DNA of 56,300 bases. Source: Verrucomicrobiaceae bacterium E54 (GTDB taxonomy: Bacteria > Verrucomicrobiota > Verrucomicrobiia > Verrucomicrobiales > Akkermansiaceae). Under the pieces are notes generated by a model, which did no database searches, had not been told where the DNA came from, and saw only the letters and a program-made list of their open reading frames with translations. Of the stretch, positions 16,359 through 26,498 are shown one piece after another; positions within the stretch are counted from its first letter, which is position 1; the number at the start of each line of letters is the position of its first letter. Made by a program: the position numbers and the translations under genes. Location of the stretch: the NCBI GenBank assembly GCA_022548915.1, contig JAKZES010000034.1:1-56300 (forward strand), in the 5' to 3' direction.

Positions 16359-17072
16359 TCAGAGACCGAGGAACTGGATCGTGCAGCCGGCGACGGCGAT
16401 GGTCGCACCCGCGAGCACGTGGTTGTAGCGGGCGAGGCGGCCCGCGGGCAGCCACGACAATCCCCACCGACCGAGCAGCACGAGGGCGGTCATCGAAATC
16501 AGCGTGACGCCACCGAAGGCGATCGCCACCAGCCATGCCCCCGCCATGCTCTCGGTGGCGGCCGGGTAGATGAAGAAGGGGATCAGCGGCTCGCAGGGAC
16601 CGAAAAAGAAGATCACGAAGAGAATCCAGGGCGTGAGGCTGATCTCTTTGCCGGTTTTCGGATCATGGACGTGATCGTGGGCATGGAGCCGGATCATGTG
16701 GTCGTGGGTGTGGCCGTCGGGTCCGGACTTCTTCATTCGCCACAGTCCCCAGGCGGCGTAGAGGGCCCCGAAGATGATCAGCAGCCAGGCCGCCACTTCA
16801 CCGCGGAAGGACTCGATCCATTCGAGGTGCGTGAGCGCCGCGCCGACGGCGAAGCCGGCCAACCCGAGCACGATGGAACTGGCAACGTGACCGAGACCGC
16901 AGCCGACGGTGATCCAGGTGGTCCGGGCCCACGACCAGCCCCGTGCCTTCGACATGACGATGAAGGGCAGGTAGTGGTCGGGGCCGATGACCGTGTGGAT
17001 GAAGGCCACGGCCATCGCGTTGATCGTCAGGATGGTGAGCTCGGGGTCCATGGGCTGGATTGCTGCGGGCAT
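16359..17072 (-). CDS. NicO/UreH-type nickel (cobalt) permease
   Basis: A 237-residue membrane protein with about six membrane segments. The first membrane helix contains FIHTVIGPDHYLPF, the HX-PDH motif shared by NicO/RcnA and UreH-type metal transporters. A His-rich loop (GHTHDHMIRLHAHDHVHD, about residues 125-145) lies between helices. Its position 116 bases from the divergent hypA, within a [NiFe] hydrogenase locus, points to nickel supply for hydrogenase. Import and not export is inferred from this context. A second possible start (MDPELT) lies 7 codons in. Confidence 0.78.
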   Translation of the reverse strand: MPAAIQPMDPELTILTINAMAVAFIHTVIGPDHYLPFIVMSKARGWSWARTTWITVGCGLGHVASSIVLGLAGFAVGAALTHLEWIESFRGEVAAWLLIIFGALYAAWGLWRMKKSGPDGHTHDHMIRLHAHDHVHDPKTGKEISLTPWILFVIFFFGPCEPLIPFFIYPAATESMAGAWLVAIAFGGVTLISMTALVLLGRWGLSWLPAGRLARYNHVLAGATIAVAGCTIQFLGL

Positions 17073-17188
17073 GAGGATTCCAGCCGGGACGTCTTTGGAC
17101 TCCGCAAATCCCGTCCATCTCGCAGCATGGCTTTTCCCAAGGGCCGCTGCTGCTGGACCCGGTGTTCGGAAAGGGGCATGATTCAGGC

Positions 17189-17536
17189 ATGCACGAAGTC
17201 GGCATCATGGAATCCGCCATGTCGCTGGTCGAGCAGCACGCTGCCGGCCGGGAGCGAAGCCGGGTGAGCCGGGTGGTCCTGCGGGTGGGGGTGCTGGCGG
17301 GGGTGGATCTGTACGCCCTGCGCTTCGCCTTCGACGTCGTGTCGGCCGGCACCCTGGCAGAGGGAGCGGACTTCGAGGTCGAAGAGGTGCCGGTGACGGC
17401 CTACTGCCTCGGCTGCGAGAGGGAATTTTCGGGGGTGGACGGGGACTTTGTGTTCGCCTGCCCCGACTGCGGAGACTTCAGCGGCGAAGTCCGGCGTGGT
17501 CGTGAACTGGAACTGAGCCGCATCGAACTCAGCTGA
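17189..17536 (+). CDS. hypA: Hydrogenase nickel-insertion protein HypA
   Basis: HypA (115 residues) delivers nickel to the hydrogenase large subunit with HypB. The N terminus MHEVGIMESAM carries the nickel-binding Met-His-Glu. The zinc site is formed by CLGCERE and FACPDCG. The start at 17189 is required by the MHE motif. hypB follows after 5 bases, the first of the rightward hypABFCD operon. Confidence 0.95.
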   Translation: MHEVGIMESAMSLVEQHAAGRERSRVSRVVLRVGVLAGVDLYALRFAFDVVSAGTLAEGADFEVEEVPVTAYCLGCEREFSGVDGDFVFACPDCGDFSGEVRRGRELELSRIELS

Positions 17537-17541
17537 ACGTC

Positions 17542-18312
17542 ATGTGCCGGGAATGTGGATGTGCGGATCGGGTACCCTTCGGGGTGAAGGTCCTGAGTGT
17601 GTTTGCGCCGAAGCTTCTTCAGTCGGCGGCGCGGGAGTCGGCCGGCCCCGCGACCGTGGAGATCCATACTCCCTTGCTGGCCAAGAATGACGATGCGGCG
17701 GAGCGGAACCGCGCGGTGTTTCGTGATCGCAAGATGCTGGTGCTCAACCTGATCTCCTCTCCCGGGTCCGGAAAGACCGAGTTGCTGTCGAAAACGATGG
17801 ACGGCTTCGACGAGAAGGCGGCGGTTCTGGTCGGTGATCTCGAGACCGACAACGACGCCCGGAGAATCCACCGGCCCGGGGTGCCGGTGGCGCAGATCAC
17901 CACGGGGACGGCCTGCCATCTCGACGCCGAAATGATCGCGCGCGGCATGGAGGGACTCGACCTCGATGGCGTGCGGGTCCTGTTCATCGAGAATGTCGGC
18001 AACTTGGTGTGCCCGGCCGAGTTCGACCTCGGGGAAAAGATCCGGGTGGTGCTGCTGTCGGTGACGGAGGGCGAGGACAAGCCCCTGAAGTACCCGCCGA
18101 TCTTCAAGTCGGCCGATCTGGTGCTGTTGACAAAGACCGACGTGGCCGGAGCGCTGGGCTTCGACCGCCAGGCGGCGCTTTCGAACATTGCCCGGGTCGC
18201 GCCGCAGGCGGAGGTCATCGAGTTGTCCGCGCGTTCGGGCGAGGGTCTGGACGCGTGGTACGGTTTTCTCCGGAAACAGCTTGTCGGGAATCCCGAGGCG
18301 GCCCCCGCATGA
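17542..18312 (+). CDS. hypB: Hydrogenase nickel-insertion GTPase HypB
   Basis: HypB (256 residues), the GTPase partner of HypA. The N terminus MCRECGCAD has the CXXCGC nickel-binding motif. The P-loop is ISSPGSGKTELL, the switch region DLETDNDA, the metal-site segment TGTACHLDAEM, and the nucleotide-binding LTKTD. There is no His-rich stretch after the N-terminal motif, so nickel storage is not expected. The stop overlaps the hypF start. Confidence 0.95.
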   Translation: MCRECGCADRVPFGVKVLSVFAPKLLQSAARESAGPATVEIHTPLLAKNDDAAERNRAVFRDRKMLVLNLISSPGSGKTELLSKTMDGFDEKAAVLVGDLETDNDARRIHRPGVPVAQITTGTACHLDAEMIARGMEGLDLDGVRVLFIENVGNLVCPAEFDLGEKIRVVLLSVTEGEDKPLKYPPIFKSADLVLLTKTDVAGALGFDRQAALSNIARVAPQAEVIELSARSGEGLDAWYGFLRKQLVGNPEAAPA

Positions 18313-20660
18313 GTGTGGGCCTGCCAGTCTCCCGCGATCAGTTGCTGCGGGTCCGGGGAACCGTGCAGGGGGTGGGTTTCCGGCCCTTTGTGTGGCGTCG
18401 TGCCACCGAACTCGGAATCAAGGGTTGGGTGCGCAATGATGCCGAAGGGGTTCTGATCCGCGCGGTGGGTCAAGCGGATCGGGTCGAACGACTGGTCGAG
18501 GCCCTGTGGAGCAAGGCTCCCGGGGCGGCCCGGGTCGTGGTTGTCGAGCGCCTGGAGGAGGTGCCCGCCGATCCGGGGGTGGGCGAGGACTTTTCGATCA
18601 TTGGGAGCGAGGGATCTTCGGGTGAGATCGAGACCGGTGCCCCCGTGGACCTCGCCCCCTGCGAGGATTGCCGCCGGGAGCTTCTCGACCCCGCGGATCG
18701 GCGTTTCGGCTATGCCTTCATCAACTGCACGCAGTGCGGCCCGCGCTACTCGATCATCGAGAGTCTGCCCTACGATCGTCCACAGACGACGATGAGGGAC
18801 TTCACCATGTGCCCGTCGTGCCAGCAGGAATACGAGGCGTCACGGGACCGACGGTTTCATGCGGAACCAAATGCCTGCCCACGCTGTGGTCCGCGAATGG
18901 AGTGGAGCGACGCGTGGGGCCGGATGCGGGTCCACGGCCCGGCGGCCATCGATGAGGCGCTGGAGGTTCTGCGGGCGGGAGGCATCGTTGCGGTCAAGGG
19001 AGTGGGAGGATTCCACCTGATGGCCGACGCCACGAATGAGTCGGCGGTTTGCGAGTTGCGGCGTCGCAAACATCGTGAAGAGAAGCCCTTCGGGGTGATG
19101 TTCGCCGATCTCGAGATGCTGCGTCGCCGGGCCGAAGTATCCGAGAAGGCGGCCGCCTTGCTCACGTCCTCCCCGGCGCCCATGGTCCTCGTTCCGCATC
19201 GCGACGGGGGTGATCTGGCGGCGGGCGTGGCACCCGGCAATCCGTGGATCGGCGCGCTGCTGCCATCGGCTCCGCTGCACCTGTTGCTGTTCCAGCGCTG
19301 GGACCGGCCGCTGGTTGCCACCAGCGCGAACCTTTCCGAGGAGCCGCTGTGCACGGAGGACGCCGAGGCCCGCGAGCGGCTGGCTGGCATCGCCGATGGC
19401 TTCCTGGGGCACAACCGCCGGATTGCCCGGCCGGTGGATGATTCGATCGTTCGTCTTACCCGCGAAGGAACCCCGGTGGTTTTGCGCCGGGCACGCGGTC
19501 AGGCACCTTCGCCATTGTCACTTCCCGCGCCGCTCGAGCACCCGCTGCTCTGCGTGGGAGCCGACCTCAAGAACACGGTGGCGGTGGCTTCCGGGCAGCG
19601 CCTCGTGCTCAGTCCACACATCGGAGATCTGGCTGGGGCCGCAACCCAGGGAGTCTTCCGGAGGACGCTCGAGACCCTGTCGTCCTTGATCGGAGCCACG
19701 GCCCGGGCGGTTGTCTGCGACAAGCACCCCGACTACCGCTCGACGCGCTTCGCCGAGGAGTGCGGGCTGCCCCGGATCGAGGTTCAGCATCATCTCGCCC
19801 ACGTGCTGGCGGTCCTGCTGGAGCACGGGCGCGGGCCGGATGGGGTTCTGGGCGTCGCGTGGGACGGAACCGGCTACGGCGAGGATGGGACTGTCTGGGG
19901 CGGGGAGTTTCTGTTGTTGGAGAAGGGGCGGGCATCGCGCTTCGCCTGCCTCCGGCCGTTTCAGCTTCCCGGAGGAGAGGCGGCGGTGCGCGACGCACGG
20001 AGGGTCGCGCTGGCCATGCTGCGGCAGGCCGGACAGGAATTCCTTCCGCGGCTGGGTTTCTCCGGTTCGGAGCTGGCGACGCTGGAGGCCATGCAGGACC
20101 AGCGATTGAACTCACCGGTTTGCACCAGTGCCGGCCGCTTGTTCGACGCCTTCGGTGCCGTGCTCGGGCTGGGACAACGGAACCGCTTCGAAGGGCAGAT
20201 TCCGTTGGCGGTCGAGGCGGCGGCGGTCGCCGGCGACGAGGTGCTGCCCTTCACTTTGGGCGAGACCCTCGCCCCGGCCGATTGGGAGGTCGACTGGCGT
20301 CCGGCCATCGAGTCTTGCCTGGAAATGGATCCCGGCAAGGCGGCTGCCGCACTCCACCGCGGGCTGGCCGGGGCGATTGTCGAAACCGCCCGCCGGGCCG
20401 GGGCCGCGACCGTGGTGCTTTCGGGCGGGTGTTTCCAGAACGTGCGGCTGCGGGAACTTTCCGAGGAGGCCCTTATCGCTGCCGGCTTCGAGGTTCTCGC
20501 CTCGAAGGAGCTTCCTCCGGGTGACGGAGCGATTGCCGCCGGCCAGGCGCTCGCCGCCCTGTGGCAGCTTACCAGTGTCGGGTTGCCCCCTGCCGGCTCT
20601 TTGTCCACGATGAAATCGAAACCCACTGAATCATGTGCCTCGCCGTTCCTGGAAAAGTGA
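18309..20660 (+). CDS. hypF: Carbamoyltransferase HypF
   Basis: HypF (783 residues) makes thiocarbamate on HypE from carbamoyl phosphate, the source of the cyanide ligands. In order: an acylphosphatase domain (RVRGTVQGVGFRPFVWRR), two zinc-finger pairs (CEDCRRE, CTQCGPR, CPSCQQEY, CPRCGP), a YrdC-like domain (about 200-390) and a Kae1-like carbamoyltransferase domain with VQHHLAHVLAV and a late VLSGGCFQN motif. Length is normal. It overlaps hypB by 4 bases and hypC by 28 bases, so translation is coupled through the operon. Confidence 0.95.
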   Translation: MSVGLPVSRDQLLRVRGTVQGVGFRPFVWRRATELGIKGWVRNDAEGVLIRAVGQADRVERLVEALWSKAPGAARVVVVERLEEVPADPGVGEDFSIIGSEGSSGEIETGAPVDLAPCEDCRRELLDPADRRFGYAFINCTQCGPRYSIIESLPYDRPQTTMRDFTMCPSCQQEYEASRDRRFHAEPNACPRCGPRMEWSDAWGRMRVHGPAAIDEALEVLRAGGIVAVKGVGGFHLMADATNESAVCELRRRKHREEKPFGVMFADLEMLRRRAEVSEKAAALLTSSPAPMVLVPHRDGGDLAAGVAPGNPWIGALLPSAPLHLLLFQRWDRPLVATSANLSEEPLCTEDAEARERLAGIADGFLGHNRRIARPVDDSIVRLTREGTPVVLRRARGQAPSPLSLPAPLEHPLLCVGADLKNTVAVASGQRLVLSPHIGDLAGAATQGVFRRTLETLSSLIGATARAVVCDKHPDYRSTRFAEECGLPRIEVQHHLAHVLAVLLEHGRGPDGVLGVAWDGTGYGEDGTVWGGEFLLLEKGRASRFACLRPFQLPGGEAAVRDARRVALAMLRQAGQEFLPRLGFSGSELATLEAMQDQRLNSPVCTSAGRLFDAFGAVLGLGQRNRFEGQIPLAVEAAAVAGDEVLPFTLGETLAPADWEVDWRPAIESCLEMDPGKAAAALHRGLAGAIVETARRAGAATVVLSGGCFQNVRLRELSEEALIAAGFEVLASKELPPGDGAIAAGQALAALWQLTSVGLPPAGSLSTMKSKPTESCASPFLEK

Positions 20661-20893
20661 TTGAAGTCGAAGGGGATGACCCGCTGCTGCGCAGTGCGCG
20701 GGTGAGTTTCTCCGGTGTGATCAAGGAGGTCAGTCTGGCCTGCGCACCCGAGGCGCAGCTGGGGGACTACGTTCTGGTCCATGTGGGACTGGCGATCAGC
20801 GTGATCGACCAGCAAGAGGCCGAGGAGACCTTCCGCTACCTCAAGCAGATGGGGGAGCTCGACGACCTGGAAGAAGAGACGGCATCGCCATGA
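20633..20893 (+). CDS. hypC: Hydrogenase assembly chaperone HypC
   Basis: HypC (86 residues). The start [12 protein letters not shown] carries the essential Cys2, which binds the Fe(CN)2CO unit with HypD. The [16 protein letters not shown] segment is typical. It overlaps hypF by 28 bases and hypD by 4. Confidence 0.95.
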   Translation: MCLAVPGKVIEVEGDDPLLRSARVSFSGVIKEVSLACAPEAQLGDYVLVHVGLAISVIDQQEAEETFRYLKQMGELDDLEEETASP

Positions 20894-21987
20894 AATACGT
20901 CGATGAATACCGGGACGCGGAGCTGGTCCGGAAGCTGGCGGACGAAATCGAACGTCTGACCACGCGCCCCTGGACGATCATGGAGATCTGCGGTGGGCAG
21001 ACTCATGCCATCGTGAAGTTCGGTCTCGATGAATTGCTGCCGGACCGCATCACCCTCGTCCACGGGCCCGGCTGTCCGGTCTGCGTGACGAGTGCGGAGC
21101 TCATCGATCAGGCGGTCGAGCTGGCGACCTCGCACGGGGTGATCCTGTGTTCCTTCGGGGACATGCTGCGGGTGCCGGGAAACGGCATCGATTTGCTCAC
21201 CGCCAAGGCGCGCGGGGGCGACGTGCGAATCGTCTACTCGCCCCTCGATGCGGTGAAGATCGCCGAGGAAAATCCGTCCCGCCAGGTGGCCTTCTTTGCG
21301 GTGGGCTTCGAGACCACCGCCCCGGCGAACGCGATGAGCGTCCTCCGGGCCGAGCATGCCGGGTTGAAGAATTTTTCCATCCTCACCTCCCACGTGCTGG
21401 TTCCGCCCGCGATCGAGGCGATTCTCGGTGCCCCCGACAACCTCGTGCAGGGCTTTCTCGCCGCCGGCCATGTCTGCGCGATCATGGGCAGCCGCGAGTA
21501 CAGGCCGATCGCCCGCAGGTTCGGTTCGCCCATCGTGATCACCGGCTTTGAACCGGTGGACATCCTCGAGGGCGTCCGTCTCTGCGTCCGGCAGCTGGAG
21601 GAAGGACGGGGCGAGGTGGAGAATGCCTACCAGCGGGCGGTGAAGGACGAGGGCAACCCGTCCGCCCAGCAGATCGTCGGGCGGGTCTTCGAGGTCTGCG
21701 ATCGCGACTGGCGTGGCATCGGAGTGATCCCGCAGAGCGGATTGGCCGTCCGCGAAGCTTATGCGGATTTCGATGCCAGCCGGCGTTTCGAGCTGCGCAC
21801 CACCGGGGACGCCGGTGCCGGCGAATGCATCAGCGGCGAGATCATGCGCGGCGTGAAGAAACCGCACGACTGTCCCGCCTTCGGCGTCCGCTGCACCCCG
21901 GAGAACCCGCTCGGGGCGCCGATGGTCTCCAGCGAGGGTGCCTGCGCGGCCTACTATCGTTATCGTAGCCGTCAGGGTGTTGCTTGA
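20890..21987 (+). CDS. hypD: Hydrogenase assembly protein HypD
   Basis: HypD (365 residues), the [4Fe-4S] scaffold on which the Fe(CN)2CO group is built with HypC. Conserved cysteines are in [21 protein letters not shown] and the C-terminal cluster segment [25 protein letters not shown] (in part). It is the last gene of the rightward operon. 21 bases after its stop begins the leftward membrane-protein gene. Confidence 0.95.
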   Translation: MKYVDEYRDAELVRKLADEIERLTTRPWTIMEICGGQTHAIVKFGLDELLPDRITLVHGPGCPVCVTSAELIDQAVELATSHGVILCSFGDMLRVPGNGIDLLTAKARGGDVRIVYSPLDAVKIAEENPSRQVAFFAVGFETTAPANAMSVLRAEHAGLKNFSILTSHVLVPPAIEAILGAPDNLVQGFLAAGHVCAIMGSREYRPIARRFGSPIVITGFEPVDILEGVRLCVRQLEEGRGEVENAYQRAVKDEGNPSAQQIVGRVFEVCDRDWRGIGVIPQSGLAVREAYADFDASRRFELRTTGDAGAGECISGEIMRGVKKPHDCPAFGVRCTPENPLGAPMVSSEGACAAYYRYRSRQGVA

Positions 21988-22008
21988 TCTGTGTTCGTGC
22001 GGGGGATT

Positions 22009-22839
22009 TTAGCCTCTGGACAGGCTGGCTTCTGGTCCATCGCGTCGCGGCCGGAGTCCTTCGAGGGCAAACATCGCGGGGAATGCCGCGAGGAGTCCGT
22101 AGCCGGCACACTTGGCGGTGAGAATTACCCAGGCGGGGGGCGACTGCCACCAAGGGGCAGGTGGACCGCACGGGATCGAACCCACTATCTTTAGTTCATA
22201 TCCCAACGCGCCGTCTCCCATCAACCATTGGAGATCGTCCTCCAGGCGCTCCTGCTCGTTTGCCAACGGGATGTCATCTCGGCCTGCGATCCCACCTTTG
22301 GATTCCGCGATGCGCATGGCTTCATGGATCTCATCGAGCCTCGCTTTCAACTGCGAACGCCACTGATCGCCATACTCGCTTCGCACGCGGCGAACAACTC
22401 TCCGCGATGCCGCCTGGAATGCTTCATCGAGCCGGTTCAGACCATCTTCAGAGTGGTGGGTGAAGATTACGTGTATCTGTCCCCACGTAGTACCGTTGGG
22501 ACCAGATTGCTTGCTCGACGAGCTCACTCTCGCCCTTGGGCGGAGCCAGAACAGGGGAGGAGTCCAATATTCTCCCTCGCCGGAAAGATTGGTTTGGAGG
22601 GCAATCAGGGTCGCGTTGCTTGCCAACTCGTCGCGGAGATTTGCCATGTAGGGTGAGGTATCCACTCCCGCTGGTAGCACGCCCACTTCCAAGTCAACAC
22701 GCCGGCTCTGGTTTGCCTTGAGGAAGACCATTACCAGAACAACGCCGGTCAACAGACCCATTACTGGCCCGATCCACAGCATGGCACCCCAGCGTCGGAC
22801 GAGACGCGCTGGCAACCACCGTTCCGCGCCGGATCTCAT
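22009..22839 (-). CDS. Two-helix membrane protein of unknown function (Wzz-like topology)
   Basis: A 276-residue protein that I do not recognise. It has one membrane segment near the N terminus (about 20-42: MLWIGPVMGLLTGVVLVMVF), a long, mostly helical hydrophilic region of about 180 residues, and a second segment near the C terminus (about 235-258). This layout resembles polysaccharide chain-length regulators (Wzz), but no family motif is clear. It lies between hypD and hypE in the hydrogenase locus. Its G+C is lower than its neighbours: hand counts are 53% for 22321-22380 and 52% for 22441-22500. It may be a foreign insertion and need not work with hydrogenase. Confidence 0.55.
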   Translation of the reverse strand: MRSGAERWLPARLVRRWGAMLWIGPVMGLLTGVVLVMVFLKANQSRRVDLEVGVLPAGVDTSPYMANLRDELASNATLIALQTNLSGEGEYWTPPLFWLRPRARVSSSSKQSGPNGTTWGQIHVIFTHHSEDGLNRLDEAFQAASRRVVRRVRSEYGDQWRSQLKARLDEIHEAMRIAESKGGIAGRDDIPLANEQERLEDDLQWLMGDGALGYELKIVGSIPCGPPAPWWQSPPAWVILTAKCAGYGLLAAFPAMFALEGLRPRRDGPEASLSRG

Positions 22840-22944
22840 TGCTTGGATAATCTCTGATTTGCTGCCAAAGGCAAAGTTGGAATGCGACGCACCAGGGGGC
22901 TGGGCGGTTGTTGAGTCAGTGGGACGGCCAACGGTGATTCAGGT

Positions 22945-24006
22945 TCAGCAGATCCTCGGCAACTGTTCGCCGCTGAGCCGGTCGACGATGCGCTCGGCAC
23001 CGATGACGCTGCGCTGGGTGACTTGGCCCGCCGGGCCGGAGCCGACGCGACCGATGATGGCCGGGGATTTGCCGGGGGCGGTGTCGGTGAGGATCTTCAG
23101 GGCCCGCTCCGCTTCGCCTTCGGGCAGGATGCAGACGAAGCGCCCTTCATTGGCCACGTAGAGCGGGTCGAGGCCGAGAATTTCGCATGCACCGTTGACC
23201 GCCTCGGGAACCGGGATCCTGACGGCATCGATCGCGATCGAAAGTCCGGACGATTCGGCAAGTTCGACGAGGGAGGTGGCGAGTCCGCCGCGGGTGAGGT
23301 CGCGGAGGCAGTGAATTTCCAAGCCCGCTTCAAGCAGGGCCTTTACCGGCTTCACCAGCGGCGCGCAGTCGCTTTCGATCGGGCTTTCGAATGAGAGTCC
23401 TGCCCGGGTGGCCATGATCGCCATGCCGTGGCGGCCGAGGTCGCCGGAAAGCACCACGGCATCTCCTTCGCGAAGTTCGGTCGGGGCGATGGTCCGCGGC
23501 GTTTCCACCACCCCGATGCCCGAGGTGGTGATGTAGAGACCGTCGCAGCGTCCCCGCTCGACGACCTTGGTGTCGCCGGCGACGATGCCCACGCCGGCCG
23601 CGTCGGCGGCGCGCTTCATCGACTGGACAACCCGTTCGAGGGTGTCGATGGCGAGGCCCTCTTCGAGGATGAAGCCGGCGCTGAGCCAGAGGGGGCGGGC
23701 ACCGGTCATGCAGAGGTCGTTGACGGTGCCGTTGATCGCAAGTCCGCCGATGTCACCTCCCGGGAAGAACAGCGGGCTGACGACGTGGGAATCGGTCGAG
23801 AAGGCGAGACGACCCGCCGGAAAATCAAGCAAGGCGGCATCGTGCTGGGCCTCCAGCGAGTCCGTATCGAAGGCCGGGCGGAAAATCCGGTTGATCAGGT
23901 CCTGGGTAAGGCGGCCGCCGCCTCCGTGGCCAATGGTGATTTCCGACCCGACGGGAAGGGGAACCGGGCAGGAGGAAAAGGCGAAGGCGTCGGGCGTCGG
24001 GTCCAC
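22945..24006 (-). CDS. hypE: Carbamoyl dehydratase HypE
   Basis: HypE (353 residues) dehydrates its own thiocarbamate to a thiocyanate that supplies the cyanide ligands. The protein has the PurM-like ATP-binding fold: [32 protein letters not shown] (in part), VAGDTKVV, and [13 protein letters not shown]. It ends PRIC; the C-terminal Cys is the residue modified by HypF. No ATG fits the N terminus, so the GTG at 24006 is taken, 38 bases after the stop of the protease gene. It is the distal gene of the leftward hox operon and not part of the rightward hyp operon. Confidence 0.88.
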   Translation of the reverse strand: MDPTPDAFAFSSCPVPLPVGSEITIGHGGGGRLTQDLINRIFRPAFDTDSLEAQHDAALLDFPAGRLAFSTDSHVVSPLFFPGGDIGGLAINGTVNDLCMTGARPLWLSAGFILEEGLAIDTLERVVQSMKRAADAAGVGIVAGDTKVVERGRCDGLYITTSGIGVVETPRTIAPTELREGDAVVLSGDLGRHGMAIMATRAGLSFESPIESDCAPLVKPVKALLEAGLEIHCLRDLTRGGLATSLVELAESSGLSIAIDAVRIPVPEAVNGACEILGLDPLYVANEGRFVCILPEGEAERALKILTDTAPGKSPAIIGRVGSGPAGQVTQRSVIGAERIVDRLSGEQLPRIC

Positions 24007-24044
24007 GGCGGTTTGGGTACGCAATCGGTGGGGTAGATCCGAGC

Positions 24045-24509
24045 CTATTCGTTGTCGGCTCGACCGTGGAGTACCGGGGCAAGGCGCGTCTCGATCATCG
24101 TGACCGCTTGCTCGACACACTTGGCGGCAAGGTCCGAGAGTCCCTCCCGGAGTTCGAAATCCCGTGTCGGGATCGCGATCAGGCTGGCCTCGGGGGCGTG
24201 CCCGTAGAGCGCCTTGGAAAGGGCGAGCAGTGAGGCGGGATCACTGGCGTGGGAACCGATCTGCGGGTTCTCGGCGGGCTTCATCGGAGTGACCTCGATC
24301 CCGCCGTCCGAAAGCTCTTGATGCGCGTCGACGAAGACCGCCCGAGCGACCCGGGAAAGGGCTTCCGCATGCTCGGGGAGGAGTTGGTGGCATTCGATGA
24401 CGATGACGCCGGGGAGGCCGAGTCGTTCCACCCGACGGGCGGCCTCGGGTCCGGCGCCATCGTCACCGCGAAGCGGATTGCCGTAACCGATTACCAGCAA
24501 CCCGTTCAT
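24045..24509 (-). CDS. hoxW: Hydrogenase maturation protease (HoxW type)
   Basis: A 154-residue endopeptidase of the HyaD/HoxW family. It removes the C-terminal tail of the large subunit after nickel insertion. The opening [21 protein letters not shown] has the metal-binding acidic residue, and FVDAHQ a second conserved acid. Its start is 3 bases from the hoxH stop, so the two are co-transcribed. The symbol is assigned by context with hoxH. Confidence 0.88.
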   Translation of the reverse strand: MNGLLVIGYGNPLRGDDGAGPEAARRVERLGLPGVIVIECHQLLPEHAEALSRVARAVFVDAHQELSDGGIEVTPMKPAENPQIGSHASDPASLLALSKALYGHAPEASLIAIPTRDFELREGLSDLAAKCVEQAVTMIETRLAPVLHGRADNE

Positions 24510-24512
24510 CGC

Positions 24513-25940
24513 TCAGTCGCGACGCTTTTCGTCGAGCAACTCGCCGCCGGGGCCGATCAGCTTGATCAGCATCGGCATCTGGCCCACCGCGTGGGTCGAG
24601 CAACTCAGGCAGGGGTCGAAATTTCGGATGCCATGCTCGACCCGGTTGAGCACGTGTTCGGGGATCTCGGGACCGTCGATGTAGGCCTTGGCGATCTCGA
24701 GGCATGAGCGGTTCATCGCGAGATTGTTCTGGCCCGTGGCGATGATCATGTTGACCGACTGGATCACACCGTCGCGGTCCACGGTGTAGTCGTGGAACAG
24801 CGTGCCACGCGGGGCTTCGCTGACCCCGACGCCGCGGAGTTGGTTGATTCCGGCCTCCGAGCGAAGGCGGTCGGAGAAGATGTCGGGATCCTCCATCAGC
24901 TTTTCGATGCGCTCGAGGCAGGCGACGATCTCGATCAGGCGGGCGTAGTGGTAGAGGTAGCTGGAAGTGACGGCGCGACCGCCCCACTCGGCCCGGTATT
25001 CCTCGAGCTCGGCGTCGGCCTGCGGGGTGCCCATGAAGTCGGCGACGTTGAGGCGGGCGAGCGGTCCCACGCGGTACATGCCATCGGGAAAGCCGAGCGG
25101 CTTGTAGTAGGGGGACTTGAGATAGGACGACGACTGGACGGCCTCGCCGATGTGGTCGGAGTAATCCTGCGCACTGATCTTGTCGGCGACGATGTTGCCC
25201 TTGCTGTCGGAAAAACGCAGCTGTCCGCCGTGGTGCTCCCATTCTCCGTCGGGCGCCACGAGTCCCATGAAGAGGGAATCGAACTTGCCCATCTTCTCGA
25301 CATCGTCGCGGTGCTCGTGGATGACCTTCTTGAAGAGGTCGAGAGCCGCGCGGGTGGTGTCGTAGGCTTCGGGAAGCTTCGAAACGATGACGTCCCGGTG
25401 TTCCTTCGAGAGTCCGCTGCGCACGCCGCCGGGAACCGCCCATGACGGGTGGACCTTCTTGCCGCCGAGGAACTCGATGATTTCCTGGCCGAACTGGCGG
25501 AGCCGGATGCCGGCGCGGGCGAGGTCGGGGTGTTCCCGGACGATGCCGATAATGTTCCGCTTGGCGATCGGAGCGTCCCAGCCGATCAGGAAATCGGGGG
25601 CGGAAAGGTGGAAGAAGCTCAGGGCGTGGCTCTGGGTCAACTGCCCGAGATTCATCAGGCGCCGCAACTTGTCGGCGGCGGGCGGGACCTTGACCGCGAG
25701 GATCTCGTCGCTGGCCTTGGACGAGGCGAGCAGGTGGCTGACCGGGCAGATGCCGCAGGTCCGGGCGGTGATGGCGGGCATTTCCCACAACATCCGGCCT
25801 TCGCAGAACTTCTCGAAGCCGCGGAACTCGACGACGTGGAACTGGGCGTCGGAAACCTCGCCCTTGTCATCGAGGAAGATGCTGATTTTGGCGTGACCCT
25901 CGATGCGCGTGACCGGGTCGATGATGATGCGTTGGCTCAT
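24513..25940 (-). CDS. hoxH: NAD-reducing [NiFe] hydrogenase large subunit HoxH
   Basis: The catalytic large subunit (475 residues), which carries the NiFe centre. The nickel ligands are in [10 protein letters not shown] (Cys62, Cys65) and DPCLSCSTH (Cys444, Cys447). The 25-residue tail after His450 ([10 protein letters not shown] onward) would be removed by the protease encoded next to it. The opening [20 protein letters not shown] is typical of HoxH/group 3. Together with hoxY, U, F and E this identifies a group 3d bidirectional hydrogenase, coupling H2 to NAD+/NADH in the cytoplasm. Confidence 0.95.
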   Translation of the reverse strand: MSQRIIIDPVTRIEGHAKISIFLDDKGEVSDAQFHVVEFRGFEKFCEGRMLWEMPAITARTCGICPVSHLLASSKASDEILAVKVPPAADKLRRLMNLGQLTQSHALSFFHLSAPDFLIGWDAPIAKRNIIGIVREHPDLARAGIRLRQFGQEIIEFLGGKKVHPSWAVPGGVRSGLSKEHRDVIVSKLPEAYDTTRAALDLFKKVIHEHRDDVEKMGKFDSLFMGLVAPDGEWEHHGGQLRFSDSKGNIVADKISAQDYSDHIGEAVQSSSYLKSPYYKPLGFPDGMYRVGPLARLNVADFMGTPQADAELEEYRAEWGGRAVTSSYLYHYARLIEIVACLERIEKLMEDPDIFSDRLRSEAGINQLRGVGVSEAPRGTLFHDYTVDRDGVIQSVNMIIATGQNNLAMNRSCLEIAKAYIDGPEIPEHVLNRVEHGIRNFDPCLSCSTHAVGQMPMLIKLIGPGGELLDEKRRD

Positions 25941-25958
25941 GACTTGCAGGATGAGGCG

Positions 25959-26498
25959 TCAGCCGAATTTGAGTTGTTCGCCGGAGAGCGGTTCCCCGAC
26001 GCCGAGAAGATTGAGAACGAGGGCCTTGATCCGCTCGGCCGGCGGCGGGCAGCCCGGAAGGTAGTGGTCGACGGGGATCACCTGGTGAAGGGGGATCGCC
26101 TGCTCGAGCAGGTTGGGAACGATCACGGGATCATTCGGAATGCCCTTGTTGGTGTCGGCGAGCGTGACGTAGGCGTACTCGAGCGGAACCTCCGGTTTGC
26201 CGAGGGCGTTGCGCATGCCGCAGACGTTCGAGGTCACGGCGCAGTCGCCGAAGGAGCAGACCAGCTTGGTCCGCTTGCGGATGTGGTGGGCCATCTCGAC
26301 GTGCTCTTCGTGACACACGGCACCCTCGATGAGGCACAGATCGACCTCCTCGGGGTATTCCTTGGTGTCGACGATGGGGCTGTAGACGATGTCGATCTTG
26401 TCGATCAAATCGACGAGGAACTCATCGACGTCGAGAAACGACATGTGACAGCCCGAGCAGCCGCCGAACCAGATGGTGGCGAGTTTCAAACGTTCCAT
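25959..26498 (-). CDS. hoxY: [NiFe] hydrogenase small subunit HoxY
   Basis: The small subunit (179 residues), holding the proximal [4Fe-4S] cluster. Ligands are seen in FGGCSGCHMSFLD, GAVCHEEH, SFGDCAVTSNVCGM and YLPGCPPPAE. It is short, as expected for HoxY, and has no twin-arginine signal, so the enzyme is cytoplasmic. The start at 26498 (MERLKLATIWFGGC) overlaps the end of hoxU by 13 bases. Confidence 0.94.
   Translation of the reverse strand: MERLKLATIWFGGCSGCHMSFLDVDEFLVDLIDKIDIVYSPIVDTKEYPEEVDLCLIEGAVCHEEHVEMAHHIRKRTKLVCSFGDCAVTSNVCGMRNALGKPEVPLEYAYVTLADTNKGIPNDPVIVPNLLEQAIPLHQVIPVDHYLPGCPPPAERIKALVLNLLGVGEPLSGEQLKFG

Noticed and set aside
22130-22200. A GGTTCGATCCC segment resembling a tRNA T-loop on the minus strand
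   Set aside because: The stems do not pair into a cloverleaf, no anticodon or acceptor arm is present, and it lies within a coding frame.
24006-24120. An upstream extension of hypE to an ATG at 24120
   Set aside because: The added 38 residues would overlap the protease gene in another frame and show no HypE similarity; a GTG at 24006 fits the family N terminus.
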